Positions 1-11,063 are shown, counted from the first letter of the stretch. The stretch: DNA of 64,000 nt from Desulfonema magnum (GCF_017377395.1 NZ_CP061800.1:4795633-4859632), one strand, 5' to 3'. Notes: generated by a model from the sequence alone, not told the origin. A program made the numbers and translations.

Positions 1-48
1 CGCCCTTACAGGGCTGAACCGGCCCTCTCCTAAATCCGCTATAATCAG
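1..48. repeat. Right end of an inverted-repeat element (family 1)
   Basis: The window opens inside a copy of a repeat whose end here reads ATCCGCTATAATCAG, close to ATCCGTTATAATCAG at 39149-39163, 52057-52071 and 59684-59698. Those three copies are complete and have a matching inverted left end. Only the right end is present here, just past the stop of the giant secreted-protein gene. Confidence 0.6.
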
Positions 49-108
49 AAAATTCCAAATCAGATATTTTCATTTTAAACAGACAGCTAAAGACACGGGG
101 CCGCCGGT

Positions 109-3100
109 TTAACTCCTTTCCGAATTCAACCCTCCGATTTGCCGTAACATAAAGATCAGCTCTTCCAGACCGATCTTCCCGTCACCATTTACATCCGCAT
201 CAAGATAGGGGGTTGCATCCCCCCCGCCTGTTAAGATGTCCATGATCAGCACAGCATCCCGCATGTCAATGATTCCGTTGTTGTCAATGTCCCACTTTAT
301 CACGGAACTGCCGACTCTGATGACAAAATCCTGGGTCACCGCGGAATTAATCGCAAGACTGTCATCGGTCACGCTGATGGTAATGGTTGCCAAACCGGAT
401 TTGTCGGGAACAGGCGTTGCTGTCAATGTATATGAGGAGCAGTCCCCTTCGGAACATCTTAGCACAACCTCGCTGTTGGGAATCAGACTGTTATTTGAGG
501 ATACAGCATTCACCATCAGGGCTTCCGTGGGCGTCTCCACATCATCCACTGAAAAGGTCACCGTCACCGGCTCTCCTTCATCCGTTATCCGATCCCCAAT
601 ATCAAAACCGTCATTGATCACCGGCTCGTCATTCACCGGATTCACCGTAAGCGTAAATGTAACGCTGGTGGAATTCTCCGTATCATCAGCCACCAGTCGG
701 ATAATCGCATCACCGGACAAATCCTGGGCAGGAATAATAGTCAGACTGTATTCGGCACTGTGTTCTGTGTGAGACACTCTTTCCGGGATAAGGTTGGCAT
801 ATGGAACCAGCATGGCGTTCAGTGACTGGCGGGATATCTGGACTTTTTCTATGGACGTGTCCTCATCGCTCACCGTAAAATGAATCACAACCGGCTTATC
901 CTCATCTGTGATTTTCGGAGTGGATATGCCTGAAATTCTTGGCGGAACAGTGGTTGTGACACTCGGGGTGACATCAAGCGTAAACTCGGTTTCAACGGTA
1001 TCACCGCCATCCCTCACCATTATCGTAATTGTGGAAGAGCCTGTTTCATAAGAAGCAGGCGTGACAGACAATACACGGCTGGCTCCGGAACCGCTAAAAG
1101 CGATATGAGCGTTGTCATTGGGAACAACTCTGGGGTCAGACGACTTTCCCGTTATGATAAGATCATCCAGAGGCGTGTCCACATCGCTCAACGTGAATGC
1201 AATCGTGACCGGCGTATCTCTTTCCGTGGTTTGGGGACTCTCAATACTGGAAACCACAGGCTTGTCATTGACCGGCTCGACTGTAAGCGTAAAAGATGCC
1301 TCAGCAGATGCAGCGTTTTCATCTTCCACTCTTATATTAATTGTGGCATCACCGAACCAATCCGTGGGCGGCGTGACCGCCACTGTCCGATTCGCTCCGG
1401 AACCGCCCGCGATCACAGCCCCCCTGGGACTGGCCGGGGATACCCATGAAGCAGACACAAGCAAATCATCTGCCTGGGTTTCATTATCATCCACCGTAAA
1501 TTTAATCTCACTGCCGGAGGTATCTTCCTTTGTTATATAATTATCAGAAAGATTTAAAATACCGGGTATGTCATTGACCGGTCTCACTGTAAGGTAAAAC
1601 TTTTCCTCGGCACTCTCGAACCCGTCATCCGCGGTTACGGTGATAATGGTCATGCCGTATTCATCTGTCTCCGGGATGACCTTCAGTCTGAAGTTCTGAC
1701 TTCCATTGGCCGACAACGTCAGCGGGTAAGTGGGAAAATAATAATTGTCAGTGGAATCACCGATACTGATATGATCAAAATCATATGGAACCAGCCGGAT
1801 TTCTGACGGTTCAGCCGTTATTATCAGATTTCCGCCTTCTTTGTCACTTACCGTAAAGTCAAGCGTGAAATTTTGCTCATCCTCATCTATGCTTTTACTG
1901 AAACTGTCTGCTGAAATTACCGGAGGTTCATTCACATGCGACACCATCAGAATAAAAGTTTCAGAGGTCTCCAGATTATCTGTGTCTTTTACTTTTACCG
2001 TAATTTCAGCAACACCGGATATACCAGGGGCCGGGGTGAGTTTTAAGGTCAGTGAGGCAGTTTCATCAGGCTGCGTATGTATGGTATGCGTATTGCCGAA
2101 CCCGTTAATATTGATATGGCTGATATCATTGGGAACCAGCGTGGCCCCCGGGGGATCAGCGTCTGTTGTTGCTGCTGTCACTGATATTTCCAGTGTCCCG
2201 CCTTCCGCATCTTTCACCCAGAATGAAACATCCACACCGGCCTGAGGTTCGCCGGATATATTCATTTCCATACTCGGATTAGAAATATCCTGGATCTCCG
2301 GCGGAGTGGTCTGATCAACCGGATAAACCGTGACATTAAATTCTTTTGTGACAGCGATGGTTTCATCATCATCCACAGTCACACTTATTTTTGCCACACC
2401 AGCCTTATTTTCAATCGGCGTAATCTGAATCGTAAACACTGCGTCTGTGCCCGCCTCCACAGGCTGGAGATATTCGGGACCGAACTGCTCATTAATCATA
2501 AGGTTAGGATAGCTGTTCGGAACCAGCTCCGTATTATCCACCGACTCAACATTGATCTTCAATGCCCCGGCCCGGTCATCTCTGACCCTCACCTGCACCT
2601 CGACCGTCTCCCCTTCAGGCACGGGGTCCGGGGGATTGGGGGTGATCCATATCGTGGGCGGCTCATCCAAATCATTGACCATAAAAGTAAAAGTACTCGA
2701 AGCCTCCTTGTGATCTTTATCTCTCACCGTTACAGTAATATCCGCCGTACCGGCACCCGGGGCAGGGGTTATTGTCAGAGACAGATTCGCGGCTTCATTG
2801 GGGGAAGTGGTAATTGTGTGTTCATCACCAAATTCTTTTGCGGCATCGGTAATCATAATATGGGCAGCGTCCTCAGGAACCAGACCAGTATCAGACGAGG
2901 TTACGGTTATTGTCAGTTCTCCTCCGTCTGTGTCTTTCACTGAAAACGGAATTTTGTCACTCGGGGTTTCTTCATTTGTCCACTGATTGCCAATGAGCGA
3001 AATCCACGGCGTATCATTCAGAGGCGTGATAATGAGATGCATCTCCTCGCTCTCGGACATATCAGAATCTTCCACTGTTATGGTCAGCGTGGTTTCGCCA

Positions 3101-6100
3101 TATCCGTCAAGAACAGGCGTGATGATTAAGGTAAGATTTTTTTCAGGTTCGCCATCCAACAGGTTCAGTTCATAAGAGTCAGGACCGAAGTTGCCCAGTC
3201 CGTCGCTCACATTGATATGTGCGTAATCCTCCGGAACCAGTTGTTGATTTGATGAAGTGATCTTTATTGGCATCAGCCCGCCCTCATCGTCTTTCACCGT
3301 AAACTGGAACTGATAGGGACCGCCATCCTCTTCCCTGGTCTCCACACTGTTGATGATGATCTCCGGCTTTGTATTGACCTGATTGACGGTAAGCGTAAAT
3401 CTCTGTTCCGTGGCAAGCGGACTCTCATCATCATCCTCGGCTCTCACAGTGACAACAGCATTGCCGGCCCATTTGTCCGGAGGTGTGATTGTCAATGTCC
3501 GTGTGGCACCGAAATCCGTTACATCAAGGGAACCGCCGGATTCGACATTTTCCAGAATCAGCGTTCTGTACTGGCCTGTCTGGTCCGTACCTATTGTTAT
3601 CTCAAGCACCTGTACAAACTCATTTTCGCTTGTATATATTCTGTTTTTTAAACTTCTTAATTTAACGATGGTATCTTCGGGAACATCTTCCTCCAGATTG
3701 CTCAGAGAATCCTCGGTCAGTCCGAACAAATTCCACGAAGCAGACACAAGCAGATCATTTGCTGATGTTTCATCATCACTCACATTCACCTCAATATTTA
3801 TGGCCTCTCCTTTATCTGTAGTCTGGGGACCGATTTCCTCAATCATGGGAGGATCATTTAAAGGATCAACCTTAAAGAAGAAGCTGTCTTCAGCTTTGGC
3901 CCCCTCATCGTCTTCCACAGTGACCGTAATCTCGCTAATGCCATACTCATTTGTATCAGGAATGATTCGCATCCGGAGGTTGGCACCATCTGTCGGTGAG
4001 ACTACTGTCTTGTATTTTTTACCAAAAAAGCTGCCATCGGCATTTCCAATATTAATATGATCATCATCATCCGGAACCGGGGCTTCGGATGAACTGACAG
4101 TGATTGTCAGCAAGCCTCCGTCGGGATCGCTTACTGAAAATTCAATGGGCGCAATATCCTTTAAAGGGGTATCTTCGTCTATAATCATTTCAATGGGAAT
4201 GCCGGAAATCACCGGCGGATCATTTTCAGCTTCAACAGTAAACTCAAAAATTTCTTCGGAGATATTGCCCTCAGCATCTTCAACTGTTACGGTGACAAAT
4301 GATGATCCGTGCATATCATCAGCAGGTGTGATGGTCATTGAGACATTGGCACTCTCTTCCGCCGAAACCACTACCGACGAGGCAGTCCCGTCCCCTCCGA
4401 TATCAATATGATCATCAGGAATCAGGGCCGGATTATCTGAACTCGCCGATACCGTGAGTTCGCCTCCGTCCATATCGCTTACCGTAAAACTGATGGGTTT
4501 CGGGGTCTCTTCCGGTGTGCTCTGATCCGTAATGCGGCTAATTATGGGTTTGTCAGGCGCGCCGTTGACTGTGAGGATAAACTGGGTTTTGCTTTCAACG
4601 CCCTCTTCGTCTTTTGCTGTTACAGTAATCACAGCCTTCCCCCACTGATTTTTTGCAGGTGAGATGACCAGTTCAAGCGATTCGTTCAGTTCTCCGGGTT
4701 CGCTGTCCAGCAGATAGCTGCTGCCGAATTCATTAATATTGATATGTGCATTGTCATTCGGAACCAAATCAGGGTCAGATGACGCTGCCGATATGGTCAG
4801 CTGCCCCCCCTCTCTGTCCATCACCGCAATTGAAATGGGTTCCGTGGGGGTTTCCTCGGTCGTGGTCTGGGGGCCGATATCATAAATATTTGGCCCGTCA
4901 TTTGCCCCGTTGACTGTAAACGTGAACACAGCCGGATCACTCGTGCTTTCGCCGTCATCCGCGCTGATCGTGATTGTTGCAGTACCTGACTGGTCTTCCA
5001 GAGGCAGTAGGGTCAGGCTGAGACTGGCCTCTTCATCTGCCTCTGTCAGAACTTTATTGTTTTCGTCTGTTCCGATAATCGTGATATTTTCATCCGGAAT
5101 CAGCCACGGATCACTTGACGTTACAGATATAGTCAGTTCTCCCCCTTCCATATCACTGACCTTAAAAGGAATTTTCTCGCTCAATGTGTCTTCATCCGTG
5201 CTGTAATCCGTCCCAATACCGGAAATCATGGGAGGATCATTGGCGATATTGACAGAAAAAAAGAACTGGGTTGTATCTGACTCATTATTTTCATCGGTCA
5301 CTGTTACGGTAATTTTTGTCTTACCGGACTGATTTTTCTCAGGCAAAAGCGTCAAATCAAGTTCCACCGGCACGCCGGGCTGGGTGTTTATAGGATAATC
5401 AGCAGAACCAAAATTATTAATGTTAATATGATCGTCATCGTTGGGAACCAATGCTGGCTTGTCCGGAGATACCGACACCGTCAGCCGCCCCCCTTCCGGA
5501 TCACTCACCTTGATGATGATGGGAGGGTCGGTCTCTTCATCCTCGTCCGTACTCTGAGGCGTAATATCATACACTTTTGGCGGATCATTTTCCGCTTCAA
5601 CCTTAAATGTGAAGTTGACGGGCTTGCTCGTAAATTCGCCATCATGGGCCGTCACCGTAATTCTTGCCGTACCGGACATATTTGTTTCAGGCTGAATTGT
5701 CAGACTGAGATTGATCACCTCATCTGCTTCCGCTTCGATCTGATTCTCACTATCCAGGCCAAACACAGTGATATTTTCATTCTGAACCAGCCCGGGATTA
5801 TTTGAGCTGACCGATACCGTTAAGATGCCGCCTTCCATATCCTGCACAGTAAATGGAATTTCCGAACTCAGGGCATCTTCTTTTGCATTCTGATTTCCAA
5901 TATCGGAAATCACCGGCGGATCATTTGTTTCGCCGACCGTAATAACAAACTGGGTTTTGGCTTCGAGCCCGCCCTCCTCGTCGTCTTTTACCGTCACAAC
6001 AATCGCTGCCGAACCTGTCATATCTTCCGCGGACAACAGTTTCAAATTAAAGTAAGTACGGGTATGAGAATCAAGATATACAGGATAACCCGTATAAGAA

Positions 6101-9100
6101 CCGGAATTGTTAATATCAATATGGTCACCGTCCATCGGAAACAGAGAAGGGTACTTCGATTCCACGGACAGCGTCATCATTCCTCCTTCCGGGTCCTCTA
6201 TCCAAAAAGGAATTTCTGTCCAACTGTCCTCCAGGCCCTGCTGAGGAGAAGTGATCTGGGAGATTGTCGGTGAATCGTTTACCGGATTAACCGTAAGGAA
6301 GAATCGTTTCTGTGTCTTTGCATCATTGGTATCTTTCACGGTCACTGTAATTTCCGTCTCACCGGTCTTGTCATGGGCGGGAGTGATGATCAGTTTCCGG
6401 TTTTCACCGGAACCGGTGAAACGAATATCTCTGTCAGGAATCAGAAAAGGATCATCTGCGCTCGCGTATAAGCGGAGCGATGACACGGGGTCTTCCTTGT
6501 CATCCACTTCAATAGCAATGACGGCTTGTTCATCCTCATTTGTACTCGTATTCTGAAGGTCATTAACAATTGTCGGCGGTGCGTTCACTTGAACTGTGAA
6601 GACATATGGGTCTTTGCAGTCATGTTTACCATCATTGACTGTCACCGTAATTTTTGCAATGCCATCCTGGTCTGATTTTGGGGTGATTTTCAGAGCAGGA
6701 AGGATTTCATCATCAGGGGTCTCACGGAGAAGCATCTCCATGTTCTCATCCGAAATCACTTCAGCGTTATCCGAAGTGGCCGAGGTACTCAGGCTGGATT
6801 GCGGATCATCAATATCCTGCACGTCAAAAAGGATTGTTTTACTGCTGTTCTCATTTATCGTGATGTTTCTGTTTTCAGGACCGGAAATCGTGGGCCAGTC
6901 ATTCACATCGTTGACTTCAAGCACAAAGCTGTCACTGGAGACAGCGCCATAACGATTCCGAACGCCCACGGTAATCCTGGCCTCCCCGGACTCGTTATGA
7001 GGAGGTGTGATTTTCAGTGATCGTTCAGCCCCTGACCCGTCCAGGACAATCTTTCCTTCGGACATATCCACAGACATCCATGAAGCAGCCACCTCCAGAT
7101 CATCAGCGCCGCCTTCATCATACACCGTAAAATTGATAGTCTCGGTGGTATCCTCATCCATGGATTTATTCGAAAGCCCTTCTATTTTTGGCACGGATAT
7201 GACGGTAAGCGTAAAGGTTTCTGTCGCTGCATAGCCATATTCATCTGTGATGATCACTGTAATATCCGCGGTCCCGAATTCTCCGGGAACAGGGATAATT
7301 TTCAATGTGCAATCCCCATTATCCTCACACTCAATTTTGATATGATCATCATCGTTCGGCACCAGATCGGTATTTGATGATTCATGCGATGTTATCAATT
7401 TTCCTGCCGAAGTTGTCTCATCACTTATCTGGAACTCGATAACCTGTGTTTCGCTATTCTCATAAATTGTTGTAACTGAGTCGTCAAGATCATCGGGCCA
7501 CTCAATGCTCGGGGGTTCTGTGGAGGTTACTTTTATTGTAAATTTTACGCTGTCTTCCTGCGCCTTATCATCTCTCACCGTCAGCGTAATTTCTGAATCT
7601 CCCTCTTTAGTTTCAGCAGGACGGACGGATAATGTATATCTGGTTTCAGATTCCGAAATCTGGGTTGTTTCTGAAATGTTCAGTCCGAAAAGGGGTATCA
7701 CACTGGTATTTGAGGATTTGTATGAAATGTTCAAATCAGTGGCAGGGGTATCAACATCAGTGACTGTGAACGTAATGTCGGTTTCTGCATTCATAGGGAC
7801 AGGGACGACCTCATTCTCAGTAATGCCCTCAATTGTCGGCGTCACAATTGGTGTGCCGTAAATATACGCTGTTCCGGTATTGTTATTATTACCAGAGGCG
7901 CCTATAATATAATTTATGCCGGAAATGGCAACAGACTTGCCCAGATAGTCGTTTGCCGAACCATCATTTGCTGTCAGCTTATCCCCTTCGGTTTTCCAGG
8001 TGCCGTTTTTGAGCCTGAAAATATAGGCCGAACCCGCCTTACTCCCTTTTTCATCATCTCCGTAAGCTCCTATAATGGTATATTCACCGGAAAGAGATAC
8101 AGAACTGCCGAAATAGTCATGTGGTGAAAGTTCCAGGGGAATGACAGTGATATTTGAGAAAATGTCCTTGTCTTTATTTTCATCAGTGTCAGCCGTCAGT
8201 TTTGCATTCAGTTTCCACTTATCATCCGCACGCTTAAACATATACGCTGAACCGGCATTGTTATTGTCGCCGTAGGCTCCGACAATGGCATAATCTCCGG
8301 AAATGGAAACAGCCCTGCCAAAATAGTCATCTGTATCGCCATCATCAGCAGTCAGTTTGTATGTTAATTCATCTTTCTCTGTTTTTGACAATTTTGCCCA
8401 GACAGACCAGCCATCGGAAGGTCTTTTAAAAATATAGGCCGCACCGAAACTTGTATTGCTGATGCTGTTATTATGAAGATGTGCGCCCACAATGATATAT
8501 TTGTCCGAAACAGAGACCGACGTGCCAAAAAAATCTTCTTTTGCTCCGTCACTGCCGGTCAGTTTTGCCTGCTGAATCCAGCGGGTCCCATCATATTTGA
8601 AAACATAAACTGAACCGGATTCTGCCCCTTTGTCATCGTCATAAGGTGCGCCGATGACAGCATAGTCTCCGGCTACTGAGACAGATGAACCAAAAAAGTC
8701 ACTCTGTGCGCTGTCACTGGCCGTCAGTATCTGACTTTGAATCCAATGACCTGATTCACGATTGAAAATGTATACCGCGCCCGAATTCTTTTTACCATCT
8801 TCGTCATAATAAGAAGCTCCGACAACGGCGGAATCAGAGGATATGGCCACAGATGTGCCAAATTTGTCAGCGGCCTTGCCATCGTTGGCTGTCACTTTTG
8901 CCTGCTGAGTCCAGTTGCCGCCTTGATTGTAATATATGTAGGCTGCACCGGCACCGTCTCCCTTTTCATCATCCCCGTCCGCACTTATAATGGCATAATT
9001 GCCTGAAACAAAAACTGAAGCGCCAATATAATCATCTGTATTGCCATGAATATCTATTTTTCCCAGATCCGCCCCGTATGCTATCGGGAAAACGAAAAAA

Positions 9101-9147
9101 AACAGTGATACAGCTAATATAAAACAGATCTCCAATCTTGATTTCAT
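109..9147 (-). CDS. Giant secreted FG-GAP / Ig-cadherin-like repeat protein with C-terminal dockerin
   Basis: This 3012-residue protein starts with a clear Sec signal peptide (hydrophobic core about residues 6-24, likely cleaved near AYG-A). Residues ~35-445 hold seven FG-GAP-like blades, each with a core such as FFGSSVSVAGDYAVIGA followed by an acidic loop, which suggests one seven-bladed beta-propeller. Residues ~447-2945 hold 22 Ig/cadherin-like repeats of the tandem-95 type. Each begins with a pattern like DPPVISDIG and an acidic Ca-binding-like stretch, and ends FTVTV or LTVN. The last ~60 residues form a dockerin type I domain with two EF-hand-like loops (DIDNNGIID and DVNGDGKIG). The start is supported by a GGGGG Shine-Dalgarno tract 7-8 bases upstream. 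A role in adhesion or surface-matrix building is inferred from the domains. No cohesin partner or sortase motif is visible nearby. The large size and near-identical repeats make assembly error possible. Confidence 0.93.
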   Translation of the reverse strand: MKSRLEICFILAVSLFFFVFPIAYGADLGKIDIHGNTDDYIGASVFVSGNYAIISADGDDEKGDGAGAAYIYYNQGGNWTQQAKVTANDGKAADKFGTSVAISSDSAVVGASYYDEDGKKNSGAVYIFNRESGHWIQSQILTASDSAQSDFFGSSVSVAGDYAVIGAPYDDDKGAESGSVYVFKYDGTRWIQQAKLTGSDGAKEDFFGTSVSVSDKYIIVGAHLHNNSISNTSFGAAYIFKRPSDGWSVWAKLSKTEKDELTYKLTADDGDTDDYFGRAVSISGDYAIVGAYGDNNNAGSAYMFKRADDKWKLNAKLTADTDENKDKDIFSNITVIPLELSPHDYFGSSVSLSGEYTIIGAYGDDEKGSKAGSAYIFRLKNGTWKTEGDKLTANDGSANDYLGKSVAISGINYIIGASGNNNNTGTAYIYGTPIVTPTIEGITENEVVPVPMNAETDITFTVTDVDTPATDLNISYKSSNTSVIPLFGLNISETTQISESETRYTLSVRPAETKEGDSEITLTVRDDKAQEDSVKFTIKVTSTEPPSIEWPDDLDDSVTTIYENSETQVIEFQISDETTSAGKLITSHESSNTDLVPNDDDHIKIECEDNGDCTLKIIPVPGEFGTADITVIITDEYGYAATETFTLTVISVPKIEGLSNKSMDEDTTETINFTVYDEGGADDLEVAASWMSVDMSEGKIVLDGSGAERSLKITPPHNESGEARITVGVRNRYGAVSSDSFVLEVNDVNDWPTISGPENRNITINENSSKTILFDVQDIDDPQSSLSTSATSDNAEVISDENMEMLLRETPDDEILPALKITPKSDQDGIAKITVTVNDGKHDCKDPYVFTVQVNAPPTIVNDLQNTSTNEDEQAVIAIEVDDKEDPVSSLRLYASADDPFLIPDRDIRFTGSGENRKLIITPAHDKTGETEITVTVKDTNDAKTQKRFFLTVNPVNDSPTISQITSPQQGLEDSWTEIPFWIEDPEGGMMTLSVESKYPSLFPMDGDHIDINNSGSYTGYPVYLDSHTRTYFNLKLLSAEDMTGSAAIVVTVKDDEEGGLEAKTQFVITVGETNDPPVISDIGNQNAKEDALSSEIPFTVQDMEGGILTVSVSSNNPGLVQNENITVFGLDSENQIEAEADEVINLSLTIQPETNMSGTARITVTAHDGEFTSKPVNFTFKVEAENDPPKVYDITPQSTDEDEETDPPIIIKVSDPEGGRLTVSVSPDKPALVPNDDDHININNFGSADYPINTQPGVPVELDLTLLPEKNQSGKTKITVTVTDENNESDTTQFFFSVNIANDPPMISGIGTDYSTDEDTLSEKIPFKVSDMEGGELTISVTSSDPWLIPDENITIIGTDENNKVLTEADEEASLSLTLLPLEDQSGTATITISADDGESTSDPAVFTFTVNGANDGPNIYDIGPQTTTEETPTEPISIAVMDREGGQLTISAASSDPDLVPNDNAHININEFGSSYLLDSEPGELNESLELVISPAKNQWGKAVITVTAKDEEGVESKTQFILTVNGAPDKPIISRITDQSTPEETPKPISFTVSDMDGGELTVSASSDNPALIPDDHIDIGGDGTASSVVVSAEESANVSMTITPADDMHGSSFVTVTVEDAEGNISEEIFEFTVEAENDPPVISGIPIEMIIDEDTPLKDIAPIEFSVSDPDGGLLTITVSSSEAPVPDDDDHINIGNADGSFFGKKYKTVVSPTDGANLRMRIIPDTNEYGISEITVTVEDDEGAKAEDSFFFKVDPLNDPPMIEEIGPQTTDKGEAINIEVNVSDDETSANDLLVSASWNLFGLTEDSLSNLEEDVPEDTIVKLRSLKNRIYTSENEFVQVLEITIGTDQTGQYRTLILENVESGGSLDVTDFGATRTLTITPPDKWAGNAVVTVRAEDDDESPLATEQRFTLTVNQVNTKPEIIINSVETREEDGGPYQFQFTVKDDEGGLMPIKITSSNQQLVPEDYAHINVSDGLGNFGPDSYELNLLDGEPEKNLTLIITPVLDGYGETTLTITVEDSDMSESEEMHLIITPLNDTPWISLIGNQWTNEETPSDKIPFSVKDTDGGELTITVTSSDTGLVPEDAAHIMITDAAKEFGDEHTITTSPNEAANLSLTITPAPGAGTADITVTVRDKDHKEASSTFTFMVNDLDEPPTIWITPNPPDPVPEGETVEVQVRVRDDRAGALKINVESVDNTELVPNSYPNLMINEQFGPEYLQPVEAGTDAVFTIQITPIENKAGVAKISVTVDDDETIAVTKEFNVTVYPVDQTTPPEIQDISNPSMEMNISGEPQAGVDVSFWVKDAEGGTLEISVTAATTDADPPGATLVPNDISHININGFGNTHTIHTQPDETASLTLKLTPAPGISGVAEITVKVKDTDNLETSETFILMVSHVNEPPVISADSFSKSIDEDEQNFTLDFTVSDKEGGNLIITAEPSEIRLVPYDFDHISIGDSTDNYYFPTYPLTLSANGSQNFRLKVIPETDEYGMTIITVTADDGFESAEEKFYLTVRPVNDIPGILNLSDNYITKEDTSGSEIKFTVDDNETQADDLLVSASWVSPASPRGAVIAGGSGANRTVAVTPPTDWFGDATINIRVEDENAASAEASFTLTVEPVNDKPVVSSIESPQTTERDTPVTIAFTLSDVDTPLDDLIITGKSSDPRVVPNDNAHIAFSGSGASRVLSVTPASYETGSSTITIMVRDGGDTVETEFTLDVTPSVTTTVPPRISGISTPKITDEDKPVVIHFTVSDEDTSIEKVQISRQSLNAMLVPYANLIPERVSHTEHSAEYSLTIIPAQDLSGDAIIRLVADDTENSTSVTFTLTVNPVNDEPVINDGFDIGDRITDEGEPVTVTFSVDDVETPTEALMVNAVSSNNSLIPNSEVVLRCSEGDCSSYTLTATPVPDKSGLATITISVTDDSLAINSAVTQDFVIRVGSSVIKWDIDNNGIIDMRDAVLIMDILTGGGDATPYLDADVNGDGKIGLEELIFMLRQIGGLNSERS

Positions 9148-9536
9148 TATGTATCCCCCTTAACTTAATTTTGTTTTTTTGTTCTCCCGCATTTATCCTT
9201 GGTTGCAAAAATTTGAATTTCTTATGCCGGAGATTTTTTATATGAAAAAGTGTCAGGTGTTAAGTGCTATGAAAAATAACAATTTTTCATGCTTTGTCGT
9301 GAGCGGCAGATTATGGCCGTTTATTGGTATAAATATTCTGTGATGTAAGGTGTCACCACGCTGCATGGTCTTCTTAAACAAGTTGTTGAGCCTGTCTGCC
9401 TCTGCCACAGAATGATTTACAGCAGAAATTTTTTCAAATTTTTTATCATAAACTTTCCGGAGTTTCAACACTATCTTAAAAAATATATTACACAGTGGTT
9501 CAGGATATATTACATACAGTAAAATAAATCCGGAGT
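9148..9536. other. Intergenic region upstream of the giant gene
   Basis: No convincing gene is seen. It holds a short copy of the GTGTCAGGTGTTAAGTG heptamer motif (about 9250-9266), the same motif that forms a long array at 57974-58200. A perfect 9-bp hairpin with a 4-base loop follows (ATGAAAAAT, 9269-9277, with its complement 9282-9290). A 95-codon minus-strand reading frame at 9253-9540 resembles nothing I recognise and begins in the flanking tandem repeat. Confidence 0.5.
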
Positions 9537-10677
9537 GCAAAAAACCGCTTCGCTCTATTTTTGCACTCCGGAAGCGATTTTCAGCCTGCTCTGCTGCAAA
9601 AAACCGCTTCGCTCTATTTTTGCACTCCGGAAGCGATTTTCAGCCTGCTCTGCTGCAAAAAACCGCTTCGCTTTATTTTTGCACTCCGGAAGCGATTTTC
9701 AGCCTGCTCTGCTGCAAAAAACCGCTTCGCTTTATTTTTTGCACTCCGGAAAGGTTCTGCTCTGCTGCAAAAAACCGCTTCGCTTTATTTTTGCACTCCG
9801 GAAAGGTTCTGCTCTGCTGCAAAAAACCGCTTCGCTTTATTTTTTGCACTCCGGAAAGGTTCTGCTCTGCTGCAAAAAACCGCTTCGCTTTATTTTTGCA
9901 CTCCGGAAAGGTTCTGCTCTGCTGCAAAAAACCGCTTCGCTTTATTTTTTGCACTCCGGAAAGGTTCTGCTCTGCTGCAAAAAACCGCTTCGCTCTATTT
10001 TTGCACTCCGGAAAGGTTCTGCTCTGCTGCAAAAAACCGCTTCGCTCTATTTTTGCACTCCGGAAGCGATCTTCAGCCTGCTCTGCTGCAAAAAACCGCT
10101 TCGCTCTATTTTTGCACTCCGGAAGCGATTTTCAGCCTGCTCTGCTGCAAAAAACCGCTTCGCTTTATTTTTGCACTCCGGAAGCGATCTTCAGCCTGCT
10201 CTGCTGCAAAAAACCGCTTCGCTCTATTTTTGCACTCCGGAAGCGATTTTCAGCCTGCTCTGCTGCAAAAAACCGCTTCGCTCTATTTTTGCACTCCGGA
10301 AGCGATCTTCAGCCTGCTCTGCTGCAAAAAACCGCTTCGCTCTATTTTTGCACTCCGGAAGCGATTTTCAGCCTGCTCTGCTGCAAAAAACCGCTTCGCT
10401 CTATTTTTGCACTCCGGAAGCGATCTTCAGCCTGCTCTGCTGCAAAAAACCGCTTCGCTCTATTTTTGCACTCCGGAAGCGATTTTCAGCCTGCTCTGCT
10501 GCAAAAAACCGCTTCGCTTTATTTTTGCACTCCGGAAGCGATCTTCAGCCTGCTCTGCTGCAAAAAACCGCTTCGCTCTATTTTTGCACTCCGGAAGCGA
10601 TTTTCAGCCTGCTCTGCTGCAAAAAACCGCTTCGCTCTATTTTTGCACTCCGGAAGCGATCTTCAGCCTGTCTTTTA
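9537..10677. repeat. 20-unit tandem repeat array with two unit types
   Basis: Units start at 9537, 9596 and 9655 (59-bp type A), then six shorter type B units at 9714, 9767, 9819, 9872, 9924 and 9977 that alternate 53 and 52 bp, then eleven type A units from 10029 to the partial last one at 10619. Type B replaces the AGCGATTTTCAGCC segment with AGGTT. From 10029 on, type A units strictly alternate GATCTTC and GATTTTC, which gives a 118-bp higher-order period. Each unit contains GCAAAAA and TTTTTGC arms and CGCTTC/GAAGCG arms, so it can fold. Because 59 and 52/53 are not multiples of three, the array is open in several frames. These reading frames have no start signals or domain and are treated as non-coding. 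Confidence 0.97.
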
Positions 10678-10843
10678 GTCAGATAAGCTTGATTTTTCTT
10701 CAGAGACAGGGTATTTCATTGAATAACATACCCAATAGGTTGAAACGCACAAAGCAAGCTTTGAAATCCGCATATTTTTTCACGCGGAAAAAAAGTGTTA
10801 TTGTCAGTAGATCGAAAAGTTTCCGGGATGTGTGCGGGACAGT

Positions 10844-10904
10844 AAAAAAACCCGGCTTTTTTCTCGGACGAAGTGTCTCCCCGGCCGGAAAAAACCGGAT
10901 TTCT
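10844..10904. repeat. CCGG-cored palindromic element (AAACCCGGCTTTTT family)
   Basis: AAAAAAACCCGGCTTTTTTC is followed ~20 bases later by a partial inverse, CCGGAAAAAACCGGATTTCT. Related pairs occur at 13413-13490, 19575-19634, 34486-34552 and 45093-45168. The A-tract/GC-stem/T-tract form could act as a bidirectional terminator. Here it sits in the 390-bp gap before nhaA, where no gene was seen. Confidence 0.6.
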
Positions 10905-11063
10905 CACCCGTCCGTCGTGTCCGTCATGCGACAGCCTGAAAATTTCTCGATCTGCTGATTGCCAATGACCACTTCAGAGCGATTCCATAAAATAGTCTGT
11001 CAGGGAAGCGTTCAATATTTTAACCCTCCGCAATATTCTCTCAGTTGAAAGCGGATATATCCA

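Noticed and set aside
9253-9540. 95-codon minus-strand frame
   Set aside because: It begins in the tandem repeat, has no ribosome site and no recognisable domain; composition does not clearly look coding.
9535-10958. Several long plus-strand open frames and one minus-strand frame through the tandem array
   Set aside because: They consist only of the translated 59/52/53-bp repeats in different frames, have no ribosome site, and exist because the unit lacks stop codons.
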